In this document: piece after piece, positions 34,744 through 45,239 of the stretch
Layout: the number at the start of each line of letters is the position of its first letter
How positions within the stretch are numbered: the first letter of the stretch is position 1
Source: Pholiota molesta
Taxonomy: Eukaryota > Basidiomycota > Agaricomycetes > Agaricales > Strophariaceae
Reading direction: 5' to 3'
DNA: 64,000 nt
Assembly (NCBI GenBank): GCA_014925825.1
Contig: JACGCK010000023.1
Location: forward strand, 62,001-126,000
Made by a program: the position numbers and the translations under genes
The notes under the pieces: model-generated
What the model saw: only the letters and a program-made list of their open reading frames with translations
Databases searched by the model: none
What the model was told of the DNA's origin: nothing

Positions 34744-35962
34744 GGGGTCAGTTGTAGAGCTGTGGCTGAGTTATGCACACCTTCTCATATTGCCTCGTTG
34801 GAAGATGTTGTGAGGGGAGGAGACGGGAAGAGACGGATCCATGGTGGCGTAAAAACGCGTCCAAGTCGTTGTAGGTCGTTGTGGCAGCTTACAGGGACGT
34901 GCTCGGTGTATTTTAATTTAAGTTCAGCACCCATTAATGAGTGATCTCGGCCCGTTAGTCCGCCATCTCCATGATCTTTCTCCTTTGTCGCCATCCTCCT
35001 CAACTGTATCTTCTTCGCTTGTTCTATGCCTTGACATGCAGATGCATCGCAATGTGAGCACAGTTCGCGCACAAAACTGACTCAAGTTCATTTGAACTCG
35101 ACCAGAATCTCAGAATTCCTGCCATACCCTGCCCGCATGTAGTCTTCTCCAACTTAAAACTCAAAGGGTTCCTGGTGTTTTTCGACTTGTTTGATCTGCT
35201 ATTCCTAATACTGTCGACAACATATGTCCACGTAGACCGGGATTGGACGCAGGCTTTGATACATTAAAGTCTTATGCTCATGTGCTGGGGTTACACACGA
35301 AGGACACGATACAAGGCTGGTAACTCAACGAACCCTTTGGAAGTGTGCTAAGTTAAAACTTCAGTGCTAACTGCCTCATTCAGATAGATACGCCACTTTA
35401 TAAATTAGACGCCCGCCGCTACGTCATGGACAGTCATTTTTTCTGGCTCCGAGTCTGACGATCTGACTCACTGACATGAAGCACTATCCATCCAGAGGTG
35501 CTTTACTTTTACTTTATCTACCACTGTGTAGAAGGTAGGTGTTCTGCTGGGCGTGAACATTGGAAGATCGCAAAACATCTTTGCTACATGCGAGTGACCA
35601 TTGATTAATACTATGCCACATACTGAGCAGAAGCCGCTTTACCCGGACCTCAGCTGTCCAACACCCGCAGATGCAGACCTATGGAAAGGTTAAGAACCAA
35701 GCAAGCGCCGTTACAGTGTCCATCACTGCGGCAGCATGCATTCAATTGCCGAGGTGTGAGGGAGAATTGAGATGTTCTCATGATGCGGCAAGCGTCACCT
35801 TAAAATAGCTGGTATAACATATGACATACCGCGCGCGAGGCCTACGGCAAGCCTACCGGAGGCCTGAGGTACCATTTATATGAGCAGACAATTAGTCATT
35901 TTGTCGGGGTAACTTTTTCCCCTCAATCCTCGCTGCCATTGTCCTCATAGAAGTAAATAAGC
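34744..35962. other. Divergent intergenic region (1.2 kb), no gene seen
   Basis: Between the coiled-coil gene (-) and the MFS gene (+). An ORF at 34785-35072 (minus) looks like leader sequence of the coiled-coil gene. A GC-rich patch with repeated AGGCCT-like units is at about 35829-35870, and a TATA-like ATTTATATGA lies near 35874, about 90 bp before the MFS start codon. No RNA gene recognised. Confidence 0.45.
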
Positions 35963-38166
35963 ATGGGGGAAATCAGTACGACGACCACCCAGGACGATTC
36001 GGGTACCATCCTCCAGAGGCAATCGTTGGAACAGCAAAATCAAGAGGTGGATATCGAGCATGTGTTTGTTCGTGATGATCCAAGGAAGTGGTCGAAAGGC
36101 CGGAAAGTGATTCTTCTTTAAGCTCCGCGTACTAGTTCATAAGTACTAACCGTTCATCTGAAGAGATTTACATTGGCAATAGTGGCTTGTGCATCGTTGC
36201 TTTTAACTTTGGCCGTCAGCATCTACAACCGTGAGTAGTTTGCTTCATGAGCAATTCTGATATTCGTTTACAAGAGGTAATTTAGCGGCCATCAACAGTA
36301 TCATCGTTGACCTCCATACAACTTATGACAAAGTCTCATGGACGTTATCGGCCAATGCTCTTGTTACTGGCGTCAGTCCATTGTTATGGGGAGCAATCAC
36401 TGAAGTATATGGACGAAAGGTGACCAATACGTTCATTGCACCCTTCAAAATCTCTTACTCTATATACATTTAACAGATAGTCTACTTGCTTTCCATTATC
36501 GTGAGCACCGGCCAAATCGACTCGGTCACCTATTCTGTTGATGACTATACCTAACGGCCTAGCTATTTATCATCGGAAGTGGGGTCTCAGGAGATGCGAA
36601 AACGATCACAGTCTTAATTATCATGAGGGCTGTACAAGGAATGGGTGCAAGTTTTCCCTTCTGTACTTCAGACGGGATTATCATAGACTCACAATCCTAC
36701 TCCGAACAGGCAAGCGCGGTTCTCACTATCGGTGCGGCAACTTTGGCAGTGAGTAAATCATTAAAAGTCGAGGTGATGTCGCATCTAATGTTAGAATCTA
36801 TTTTAATGTGTCCCAGGACATGTACGATCCTAAAGAAAGAGGGAGCGTCATGGGTGTTTATTGGGCCGCGCCTCTCCTTGGACCATCTCTTGGGCCCATA
36901 ATTGGTGGCATTCTCGCACAAGCATTCTCTTGGCGAGCGATATTCTATTTCCTTGCCATTTTCGGAGCCGTTTCGCTTCTTTCATTCGTATTATTCAAGG
37001 ACACGTTTAGACGGGAACGGAGTTTGGCTTACCAAGAAGCACTTAGGCAGGCCACGGAGGGCCGCCGTACCAGCTCTGACGACGTAGCGACACTGACAAC
37101 CAATGTCAGCGGTGAAAAGGGCGATTTGGACCGAGTTACGCCAGATCCAGAGGGACAGCCCCAGCCACCGGTAAAAATAGGTTTGCGACATATACAGATA
37201 GTTGGACCGATTTTACTCGTCCTCAGGCGGATCAACAACATTTGTGTTCTGACAGCTTCAGGTATACTTTGTTCATTTACTTGCATGAAACACTCACATA
37301 ATTACAATATCAGGACTAATTTTCGGAGGTATCTCATATTGCCTTGCCTTCACAACAGTGCGAACACTCGGAGCACCACCGTACAACTATAAATCTCTTC
37401 AGATAGGACTAGTGCTGCTTTCTTTGGGTGTTGGTAAGAGAGTCTAGTATAGTCACTGCGAGAATGACTGACACATGGGTCTTCAGGAAGTATACTTGGA
37501 AGCTTGCTTGGAGGCAGATGGTCTGATCGTATTCGACGTCAATACCAAGAAAAAAACAATGGCGTATCTAAGAGTGAGGTAGGTCTTCCGTTCATCCATC
37601 TGATAACATGGAAGAACAAGTTCTGATCCAGAGTTTTCAGGATCGTTTGAACAGTTCTAAAATAATGTTACCTGTTCTACCAGCAAGTATACTTGCATAT
37701 GCATGGATGGCAGACAAAAAGATCAACATCGCGCCTCTCTGCGTAGCCCTCTTCTCTGCTGGGCTCTCGTCTGCGTACGTCTTTACTTCATGTCTATCAA
37801 ATGCTCAAATTTATTAGATTCTAGATGGATATATTCTGGCCTTCTTGCATATATTGTGGACGCTAATACCGGACGATCTTCCAGTGCCGTAGCCGCTAAC
37901 AGCTTTGTCAGAGGCATCATGGGATTTGTTGCAGCAGAGGTTGCCGTTCCCTTGCAGGTCTGAATCTAACTATCTCATGGTAATTTTGTGTCCTTTACTC
38001 ACGACTTGTTCAGGATGCCCTAGGAGATGGGGGTTTATATACACTAATTGCCGGGCTCATGGTCCTAGTGGGGGTGTTAATTCTGCTACTCATCACGAAA
38101 GGCAGTGACTGGCGCGAAAGAGCACAAGAAAGAGAGAAGCTAAAAGAAAGCTCTCGGAAATCATAA
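35963..38166 (+). CDS. MFS drug:H+ antiporter-like transporter (DHA1 type)
   Basis: Twelve-span major facilitator of the fungal DHA1 type. The N-terminal cytosolic tail ends VFVRDDPRKWSKGRK, typical of the family. Spans and motifs: FTLAIVACASLLLTLAVSIY; a motif-A region ALVTGVSPLLWGAITEVYGR; RAVQGMGAS then VLTIGAATLADMYDPKERGS; motif C YWAAPLLGPSLGPIIGG; SWRAIFYFLAIFGAVSLLSF. A cytosolic loop rich in charged residues follows, then the second half (YCLAFTTVRTLGAPPYNYKS, GSILGSLLGGRWSDRIRR, LPASILAYAWMAD) and GLMVLVGVLILLLITKG before a basic tail. About ten introns, one of which (36649-36715 area) removes the segment between GMGAS and AVLT. No frame correction is needed. Substrate unknown. Confidence 0.83.
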
Positions 38167-39692
38167 TAGATCATTAGATGCGAGCTGTATTCTGAGATAA
38201 ACAATTATATGATTTCAAATCTCGTACATATCGATATCCCTTGACTAGTACTTACTTAGTGTCCGATATGAATAGATAGCCCCATCAATTGAGGCACATG
38301 AATTTCACGTTGCTAGGTCAGCAAATACATACTTACTGGAAGGCGATTCTCGCTGAAGAAATGTCAGGCGGCCGGGCCACTGCCTGCCACTGCTAGAAAT
38401 CAGTTAAGCGCCCATCAGATGTTCTATTTATGGTATCTGTAATGCCCATTTTGGCTCCAGTGGCTCGTGCCAAACTCTGTTTGGCTATCCTTTCATGAGA
38501 CCTCATCGTGTCGATTGTATTGAGCGCCATAGCGATCGAATGTGAGAATGCATGTTAGGTTTAGGTTAAAGTTCATCTAAGTCTAATAGATCTAATCAGC
38601 GATCTGCACTTCAACTGTCCAACACAACTTCACATGGCCACCATGACGTCTCTCCATATCGGGATCCGACTATGGCCAGCAGATGGCAGACTGCCTCCGC
38701 ACTCCGGATTTATTCAAGCGTGTACGAAACATGCGCACGGACGACGGCTCAAGTGCATCTAAAGCGGTGAATGAGGTCAGATCTTGTGAAGGTATGTATA
38801 GATTTAACAAAGAAAAGGCAAATTAAACGAGGAATTGAACTGATCAGGCAATATCAAAGTTAATTAATAGAACTTCGAGTGTACGAAGCTGATCCTTAAT
38901 TTCCTTTTTCATTCAACGTAAACAGTTACTTCACGACGAGTAACTCAAATCAAAGGGTATCTTCATATCTCGAAGAAAATGAATAAAATAATCTTACTAA
39001 ATTCGAGGCTACTAACATGCAAAGATTCACATCAGTACTTGTATCTTGATCACTACGCGCTGCGTTCGTTCACATAGAATGTTACATACTATACACATCA
39101 AAGGCATGTGGTATATATATCCTCCTGGTATCATCAATATACCTAGGGTATGGAGGACAACGTAGTTTCAGCCGAGCGGCCGTTCGTTATTTGCCGCGAA
39201 ACACGACCGCGACACAAAGGTTTGTTTGAATAAAAATAGAGCAAACAACATGCTGCGGACTGGAAAAGCCTGCCATCAGCCTTCTTGGACCCATTAGTGA
39301 ATGGTATGGGAGACGGCACTTGATTGTGATAATAATGGTACAGGTATCGAAGGAGAGATAGGAAGAAGTCGAAGTCCGTGGGGTCTAGTGTAGAAACGAA
39401 GGGTCCATCGACTGTCTAAGCTGGGCGATGGGTCAGCGGTGATGCAGGGGGGTCGAGGGTTGACCTGGCCGAAAGGTTCAAGACTCATTTCGTTACTCCA
39501 GTGTGTACAATTCCATCAGTGGGAACATAATACATACACCGTGAGTGCGTTCCCCACGACGGCGAGATATTTACGTCCCGAAGTGCAAGTACGGCATAAG
39601 AATGCGATGCATATAGCATCGAGTTGACTCGAGTCCTGGAGAAATGATGGATAGTACAAATGCCATGGAGGGTTGTCTACTCAATTCCAGTT
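38167..39692. other. Convergent intergenic region (1.5 kb), no gene seen
   Basis: The longest gene-free stretch. It lies between two converging 3' ends. Frames such as 39294-39488 (minus) and 39439-39627 (plus) are short and uncharacteristic. No tRNA-like B box, terminal repeats or transposase remnant recognised. It may be a relict of an element too decayed to see by eye. Confidence 0.45.
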
Positions 39693-40476
39693 TTAGGTCG
39701 GTTGTCCTGGAGGCATCTCAGGGGTTGCTGCGGGTGTCGGCATCAGTATTCTCTCGCTCATAGGAGGGGTGGAAGGAGGACTATGTGTGGCCACAGGGGT
39801 GTAATGTGCTCGATTGTCAACCTCAGGATGATGGTGTCGGGGAGCAATAGATACTGGCGGCATTGAGGGAAGGAGATGGTCGTAAGAAGGAGGACGAGGG
39901 AAGTACGGAGGCGCTGGCTCAGGAAGCGAAGGATGTCGTCGCAAGCGACCCGGGTTGCGTTCAAGTTCCTCAAGCTCCCGCTGTAGCTGATGTCGCTGCA
40001 CAATCTCCGCAATTCTATCTCGTGCAGGGATTTTCCTATAACTGCGGAAGCAACGAATGAAACCGAAGAGCAGAGCTGAAGCGGCAAGGCCTCCAAGAAC
40101 CTCGAAGACGATGCTTATTGGTTTCTGACCAGATTGAGGTGGATTCTGGAATGGAACTCTGGTGTGCACGGGTATGGCAGGATCAACGCTGTGGGTATGG
40201 GTAATGCTCACGCCTGGACGGGAAATGACTGGTGTATGGGGGAGTGGGACGGGGGGACCGACCGGGATGTGCGTTGGAATCCGTGTAGAATGGGTTTTGT
40301 GAGATGTGGTGCTCGTAGCGGTTAGAGTGGAATTGTGCGTAGAAGATGTGGAAGAAGTGGTGGACGTTGGCGCCGCTGCAGCTCTGACACGGGATGAGCA
40401 GGGACAGAGGGCAGGCGGGAGCAACTCACAGAAGAAAAACATAAAGGAGAACGAAGAAAAGAGGAAATGGATTCAT
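39693..40476 (-). CDS. Secreted / single-pass surface protein, Thr/Ser/Pro-rich
   Basis: A very short first exon (40476 to 40430) encodes the signal peptide start MNPFPLFFVLLYVFLL; after a 46-nt intron (GTGAGT...GTCAG) the second exon gives RAAAAPTSTTSSTSSTHNST. The ectodomain is Thr/Ser/Pro-rich and likely O-glycosylated. One membrane span follows (VLGGLAASALLFGFIRCF) with basic stop-transfer residues (RSYRK). The cytosolic tail is Pro-rich with APPYFPRPPSYD-type motifs. This layout (signal, mucin-like stalk, single span, Pro-rich tail) is common among unnamed basidiomycete surface proteins. No enzyme motif. The start lies 270 bp from the divergent RIB1 gene. Confidence 0.65.
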
Positions 40477-40746
40477 TGTGGACCGCTACGGACCCATGGC
40501 CCCGGGGAGGAGCAGCGCAACGCGTGGAGGGGCTGAGCAGGAGTGAGCGGTCTCTACCAGTCTCAGAGACTCTCGCGACACCGCTTATGTCAGCATCTCG
40601 GATAGCCGGCATGTGAATAAGCCGTAACACTAACTGATTACTGAAATAAATGTAAGCCTTATAAGTTATTTCTACTCCGTTCCACACCTTCTCCATATAA
40701 GCTCTACCGTCGTCTCCCACATCTCCCATCCCCACCACCCCTAGAC

Positions 40747-42306
40747 ATGACGATCTCGCACCACCCCCAGGACGACGCCCAGGACGACGCCTTGCTCGAG
40801 GTCCTCACCGGTCCAGACCCTCAAGCCGCAAAGTCCACCTTTGCTCGTCGGGACGCTGCGCTCGACCCACTTCTCATCGCCGCAGCTGCCGCATCCGGTC
40901 CCCATGTCACGCGAAACCATTACCACCACGATTTCTTTCCTGGCGTTATGTTGCCTCAGGCGGAGGGAGCTTGGGATTGGACAAAGTTCACTGGAGAGGA
41001 TGCTCCTGCCAAGGCCAGTCGCAAACGCCTCGCCTATGTGAGCCGCCAAGCTCCTCGCAGACAGCGCCTGAGTACATCAGAGGAGGGAAAAGAGAACGAT
41101 TATCCTCGTGAGACCGATCCTCTAAGGACGGCAGATAATCTCCCACACGCTCCAAAAAAGCGTAGACCTTCCCTTGTGTCTTCGCCCATTGCTTCTCATT
41201 CTGACACCACAAAGGCACGCACCAAAGCGCAACCTGTTTCCGAATTAGCCCCACCACTATCACACCAATCTCTTCCTCCAGTCGAAGTCAAATGTATGGC
41301 ACGCACTCGTATACCCACACCACACGGGCCCGCCTTTCTCCACCTATACCACAACAATCGCGATTCTAAGGAGCATCTCGCTATTGTTATCGATACTGCC
41401 CAGCTCGACGAATCACCAGAAAGCACTTCCGTTGCACCCCCCATTCGTTCGCGCTCCCTCGACGCAGTTTGGAGTGAAACAGAAACCGCAATGGACCGGA
41501 TAATCCGGGGCGCTTATGTCGGCCGACTATCTCCCAATTCTCAGCATCCTTCCAAATCGCCATCTCAAGTTACCAATTCGAGCGCGCTGAAAGGTCACGT
41601 TCCTTCTCCCCTCATTCGTATCCACTCAGAATGCTTTACTGGAGAGACCATCGTAGTATGCGCTGCGACTGTGGCGAACAGTTGGATGAAGCTATCCGAC
41701 AAATCTCCTTGCCCATCGCACTTCCACCCACAGACGCAGCGCCTAATGGTACAACAATACCCGGACGCGGGGCCGTCATTTATCTCCGACAAGAAGGCCG
41801 GGGTATTGGTCTATTATCGAAAATACGCGCCTATAATCTCCAGGACTTGGGCCATGACACCGTTACAGCCAACCTGATGCTCGGTCATGGAGCAGATGAG
41901 AGGGGTTATGAAATCGCGGGCGCCATTCTTCGCGACCTGGGACTCGGACCAGATTCATCACACCCCATTTCGGAGGCGTTAGGGTTCTGACGAATAATCC
42001 GGACAAAGTGGCAGCGCTAGAATCGGAGGGCATCCACGTAGTGGAACGCGTACCCATGATCCCTCGGAGCTGGCAGCATCGACAAGCGGAGGCTGACGCG
42101 AAGCAAGGGAACATCCTACCCTCACCGACCCATCACACCCACACATCCACGATCATAAAGCAGGAGAAAATGATAAAGTCGCAGGTGCGACACTTATCGG
42201 GGGTAGTGCGGTGTATGGAGATGATTTGGACAAGTATCTGCGGACAAAAGTACTGCGAATGGGGCACATGCTGCCGCTGTGGATAGAGGAACCCAAGATC
42301 TATTAA
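40747..42306 (+). CDS. RIB1: GTP cyclohydrolase II (riboflavin biosynthesis, first step)
   Basis: Converts GTP to 2,5-diamino-6-ribosylamino-pyrimidinone phosphate, formate and pyrophosphate. The domain shows [20 protein letters not shown], the zinc-binding [20 protein letters not shown] (three Cys), the catalytic [51 protein letters not shown] and RVPMIP. The N-terminus from ATG 40747 adds about 180 residues of low complexity before the catalytic domain. Another ~100-residue Ser-rich insert separates its first strand from the zinc site. Frame corrections are needed near 41652 (one C missing in ACC), near 41965 and near 42125. After these the C-terminus reads [20 protein letters not shown] and ends WIEEPKIY. 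No introns are obvious. A TATA-like CATATAAG lies about 50 bp upstream. Confidence 0.9.
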
Positions 42307-42900
42307 TCTAACGATTCATTTATTGGACGAATGTAATTTTGCTCTGTATTTATTCTTTTTCAAAAGGATGTCTAAAAAATCTCGCGTTCGCAGTTGTTTA
42401 GCTCAAGTGGCAGTGTTGATCTGGTGTTGATGCTGCTCAGAAATGAAACCCGCAAGAACCCGGTTTTTTCACGACCATTTACGCTTAGCGCCCAGCCTAG
42501 TACCTACTGGTCTTGACGTCCAACATCGCTTTCTCTTTGAAAAGCGCTGTCTCTCTATTGCTAATGCTCCGCAAAGATTCTCAATGCAGAAGGGCTTAAT
42601 ACACCGTTCAATTGATTTTTATCTTGCTTCTGACGACTCGCTCAGGCGAAACGAACCATGCAAACGGGAACTCATGCTCATTTATGCATGTGGCCCTAAC
42701 ACACTTTCTCTTGGCATCTTGATCAACTTGCCAAGCCTGTCTTCTTGTCCTCTTCGGAGGCTCTGCGGGGTACATGAATTGTGTCAGACTAGCAGTCAGG
42801 CAGACCCACCTGTTTCTCATTGCTCCTCCCTGTCTCCTACCGCCACCTCTTCTCTCTTCCCCTCCTCCATCCCTTCCTTTCGTTTCTCTGCTTTGGTGTA
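42307..42900. other. Intergenic; pyrimidine-rich leader of GH17 gene
   Basis: Between RIB1 and the GH17 gene, both on the plus strand. The last ~75 bp (about 42825-42897) is strongly C/T-rich, a usual feature around transcription starts of highly expressed basidiomycete genes. The open frame at 42443-42901 lacks family character. Confidence 0.5.
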
Positions 42901-44711
42901 ATGTCTGACGTCCACTATCAGTCCTTGGGCAGGAAATGCTCTGGAAAGCAGGCCAAGAGGAGCAAGCGGTCCAAATATATTGTATGCACTTTTCTTGAGC
43001 TATGCCTATTTCTTTCTTGAGCGCAACTTCTGCTAGGTAATTGGATCCTTAGCCGCTATCATTATCCTCGCAGCTGTTGGCGCGGTAGTCGGCGTTCTCG
43101 TTCTAAGAGCCACAAGTCTTCAAACGCTTCGTCCAGTGGCAGCTCCAGCTCAAGCAACAGCGGTAATACCACTTCCGGAGGAAGTGCTCCAACTCGAATA
43201 GTACATCTTCAACGACCCGAGTGTCTTTCAACAAGATAGCAGGTTGCACAAGGCATTCTACGCCTGGCTTATACTCCACAAGGATCTTTGCCGGATTATG
43301 GCTGCGGCAGCAAGTTGGGTGGTCCATCGTAGATGCCTTTATTTTTGTATTATTCTAACGAGCCACCGTAGAGGATGTTATAAGGATGTGCAGGTATTTT
43401 CTCATCTTCCATATTCCTATTGTAGTTACTTACGATCCCTTTTCTAGCTCATGTCTCAACTTACTACCCTGTTCGTCTTTATGGTGCTGATTGTAATCAA
43501 TCTGCTCTTGTCGTAAGCGCCTTTCGTCTTAGAATTCTTTTATTTTAGACCTCTTTGTTTTTTCCCGACAGCTTGAAGCATCAAGCAAACCAAGGTCGAC
43601 ATGCAAGTTTCCTCGGTAATTTCGTCGTTGATGGAGATGACACTGCGTACACACGCCAGCGCGACGTCCTTAAGTCTGCCATTCAGACCTATGGAACCGA
43701 CCATATCCAGGTATGACGGTTGGAAATGAGTCATGCTCAAGTGAGCATCCGGTCATCTGGTGTGTATCGGACTAAGTAGGGCTGACCTAATCTTTCAGTT
43801 ATGTAGTTGAGCATAACAGCCAAGATCCTAATAGTGCCATTGGGGACCAAGGTCGGTACTCTGACTCATTCAACAATGCTTTATGTCTTTAATAATTTGT
43901 TGTACAGGTGCAACGATTCTCATCAATGATATCGCGGACACTCGGGCAATGCTGGCATCCCTGATTTGGCCAAGACCATCCCTGTCGGAAATTCCGATGC
44001 TGGTAGCTATTTCAACACGAAAGTGTTGGGGCCGCGATTATGGAGTGAGTTTCATTATTCCATAGTTACTCGCCCCATCGTAATCCATTCTGCCTGAATA
44101 GTTGTCCAATGTCCATGCTTGGTTCGCCAATACTACTGCCCAAGCATGCTGGGTGGGTTACCCAATTCTTCCAGGAAACCAATGTGCAACCAGCTGCTTT
44201 ATGTCCAACAAGGTTGTGACCATCCAGAGGATACATATGATTTCTGACTTGTTCCGCTTCATTTAGCCCCAAAATGTATATTGCTGAGACTGGATGGCCG
44301 ACAGTGAGTCTATGATATTTCGTCTCAGCAAGAGTTGGATTTGATGTGGCTTAAATTATTATAGGCGTCCAAAGATGCCGGAATGCCAACAACGGCGCTT
44401 CAGACGCATCTGTTCCTAACCTCCAAATTTTCCTTGATACATTCGTCTGTCAAGCCAATACTGCTGAATTCCTTATTTCTTTTTTGAGGTTCGTTACTGA
44501 TTCTTCGTGATAACTGAATATTTATTTATGCCACATGTCCTCTTAGTACTTGATGAAGAGTGGAAAGACCAAAATACGGGTGTTGAGGACACTGGGTATC
44601 TTTGACCAGGAGTATGTCCTCTCACTAGCTAATAACCTAACTCATTTCTAACATTTTTCATAGCGAAACCTCAAGGCAGGACTGACTATTCCTACCTGTA
44701 TATCTCCATGA
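42901..44711 (+). CDS. GH17 cell-wall glucan beta-1,3-glucosidase, membrane-anchored
   Basis: Glycoside hydrolase family 17 enzyme of the fungal cell wall. The cytosolic N-terminus is MSDVH...KQAKRSKRSKYI, then a signal-anchor span (VIGSLAAIIILAAVGAVVGV), a Ser-rich linker and the catalytic domain: FNDPSVFQQDSRLHKAFYGL, LMSQLTT, VRLYGADCNQSALV, IKQTKVDMQVF, GMTVGNEFMLNYV (acid/base Glu) and YIAETGWPTASKDAG (nucleophile signature). The end is LKAGLTIPTCISP with the stop at 44709. Many introns. This gene has the densest frame breaks in the window, roughly ten between 43105 and 44420. Those I resolved (e.g. near 43262, 43382, 43467, 43575, 43608, 43712 and 43727) each fit one lost base in a homopolymer. 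Both catalytic residues and the signature survive, so I do not call it a pseudogene. Confidence 0.8.
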
Positions 44712-45239
44712 ACGTGAAGATTCCGTCTTCATGCCTTTGTACTAACGCCCCATTTCCTTGGCCACATCATCATGAACTTTATGAAACCGGCTCATATAAT
44801 GTTTGCGTACAGACTTTTTTTCTCAATGGACATGTTAAACGACCATATTCTAGCTTAGAGCCACATTCGTTTTATCTTAGTGGCTCTAGATTTCTTTACT
44901 CTTTGTGCAAATACCCTGCCGCCGCTCCTTACCCTCGTCGTCTTGTCGTCGTCGTACAAATACTACTCGTAGTTGTTATATATCAACTTTATGGACTTGA
45001 ACAAGTTAGTCTCTTAATTTGCAGCCGTTCGATCGAGCGCAATCCGAGAACGTTGGCGTTGAAAGTTTGAACTTCGACTCGCCGGCAAACGAAGGCAAGA
45101 ATGAACGCTTACGTAACCACACTCCCTAAATGCAGCCGCAGCGCCGACGGCTTTGTGTGCCCACTGCACCCTTGAGCTAGAGCGGTCTCCACTAATCATC
45201 GACATACTCTTGTCACACCAGGCTCAATTACCAGCGAGT
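44712..45239. other. Intergenic with short TCG microsatellite
   Basis: Between GH17 and VPS17, both on the plus strand. Holds an imperfect (TCG)n stretch near 44936-44958. No gene recognised; the open frame at 44708-45070 has no family character. Confidence 0.5.

Noticed and set aside
34785..35072. 95-codon frame (-) upstream of the coiled-coil gene
   Set aside because: Best explained as 5' leader; no continuity with the coiled-coil exon and no family resemblance.
38167..39692. Possible relict transposon in the longest gap
   Set aside because: Looked for terminal repeats, transposase or RT motifs and target duplications; none seen by eye.
42443..42901. 152-codon frame (+) upstream of GH17
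   Set aside because: Includes the pyrimidine-rich leader; probably 5' UTR and promoter.
42901..44711. GH17 locus as a pseudogene
   Set aside because: Catalytic Glu motifs and length are intact and each resolved break fits a homopolymer loss, as in essential genes nearby.
44708..45070. 120-codon frame (+) after the GH17 stop
   Set aside because: Overlaps the GH17 end and a TCG microsatellite; no family features.
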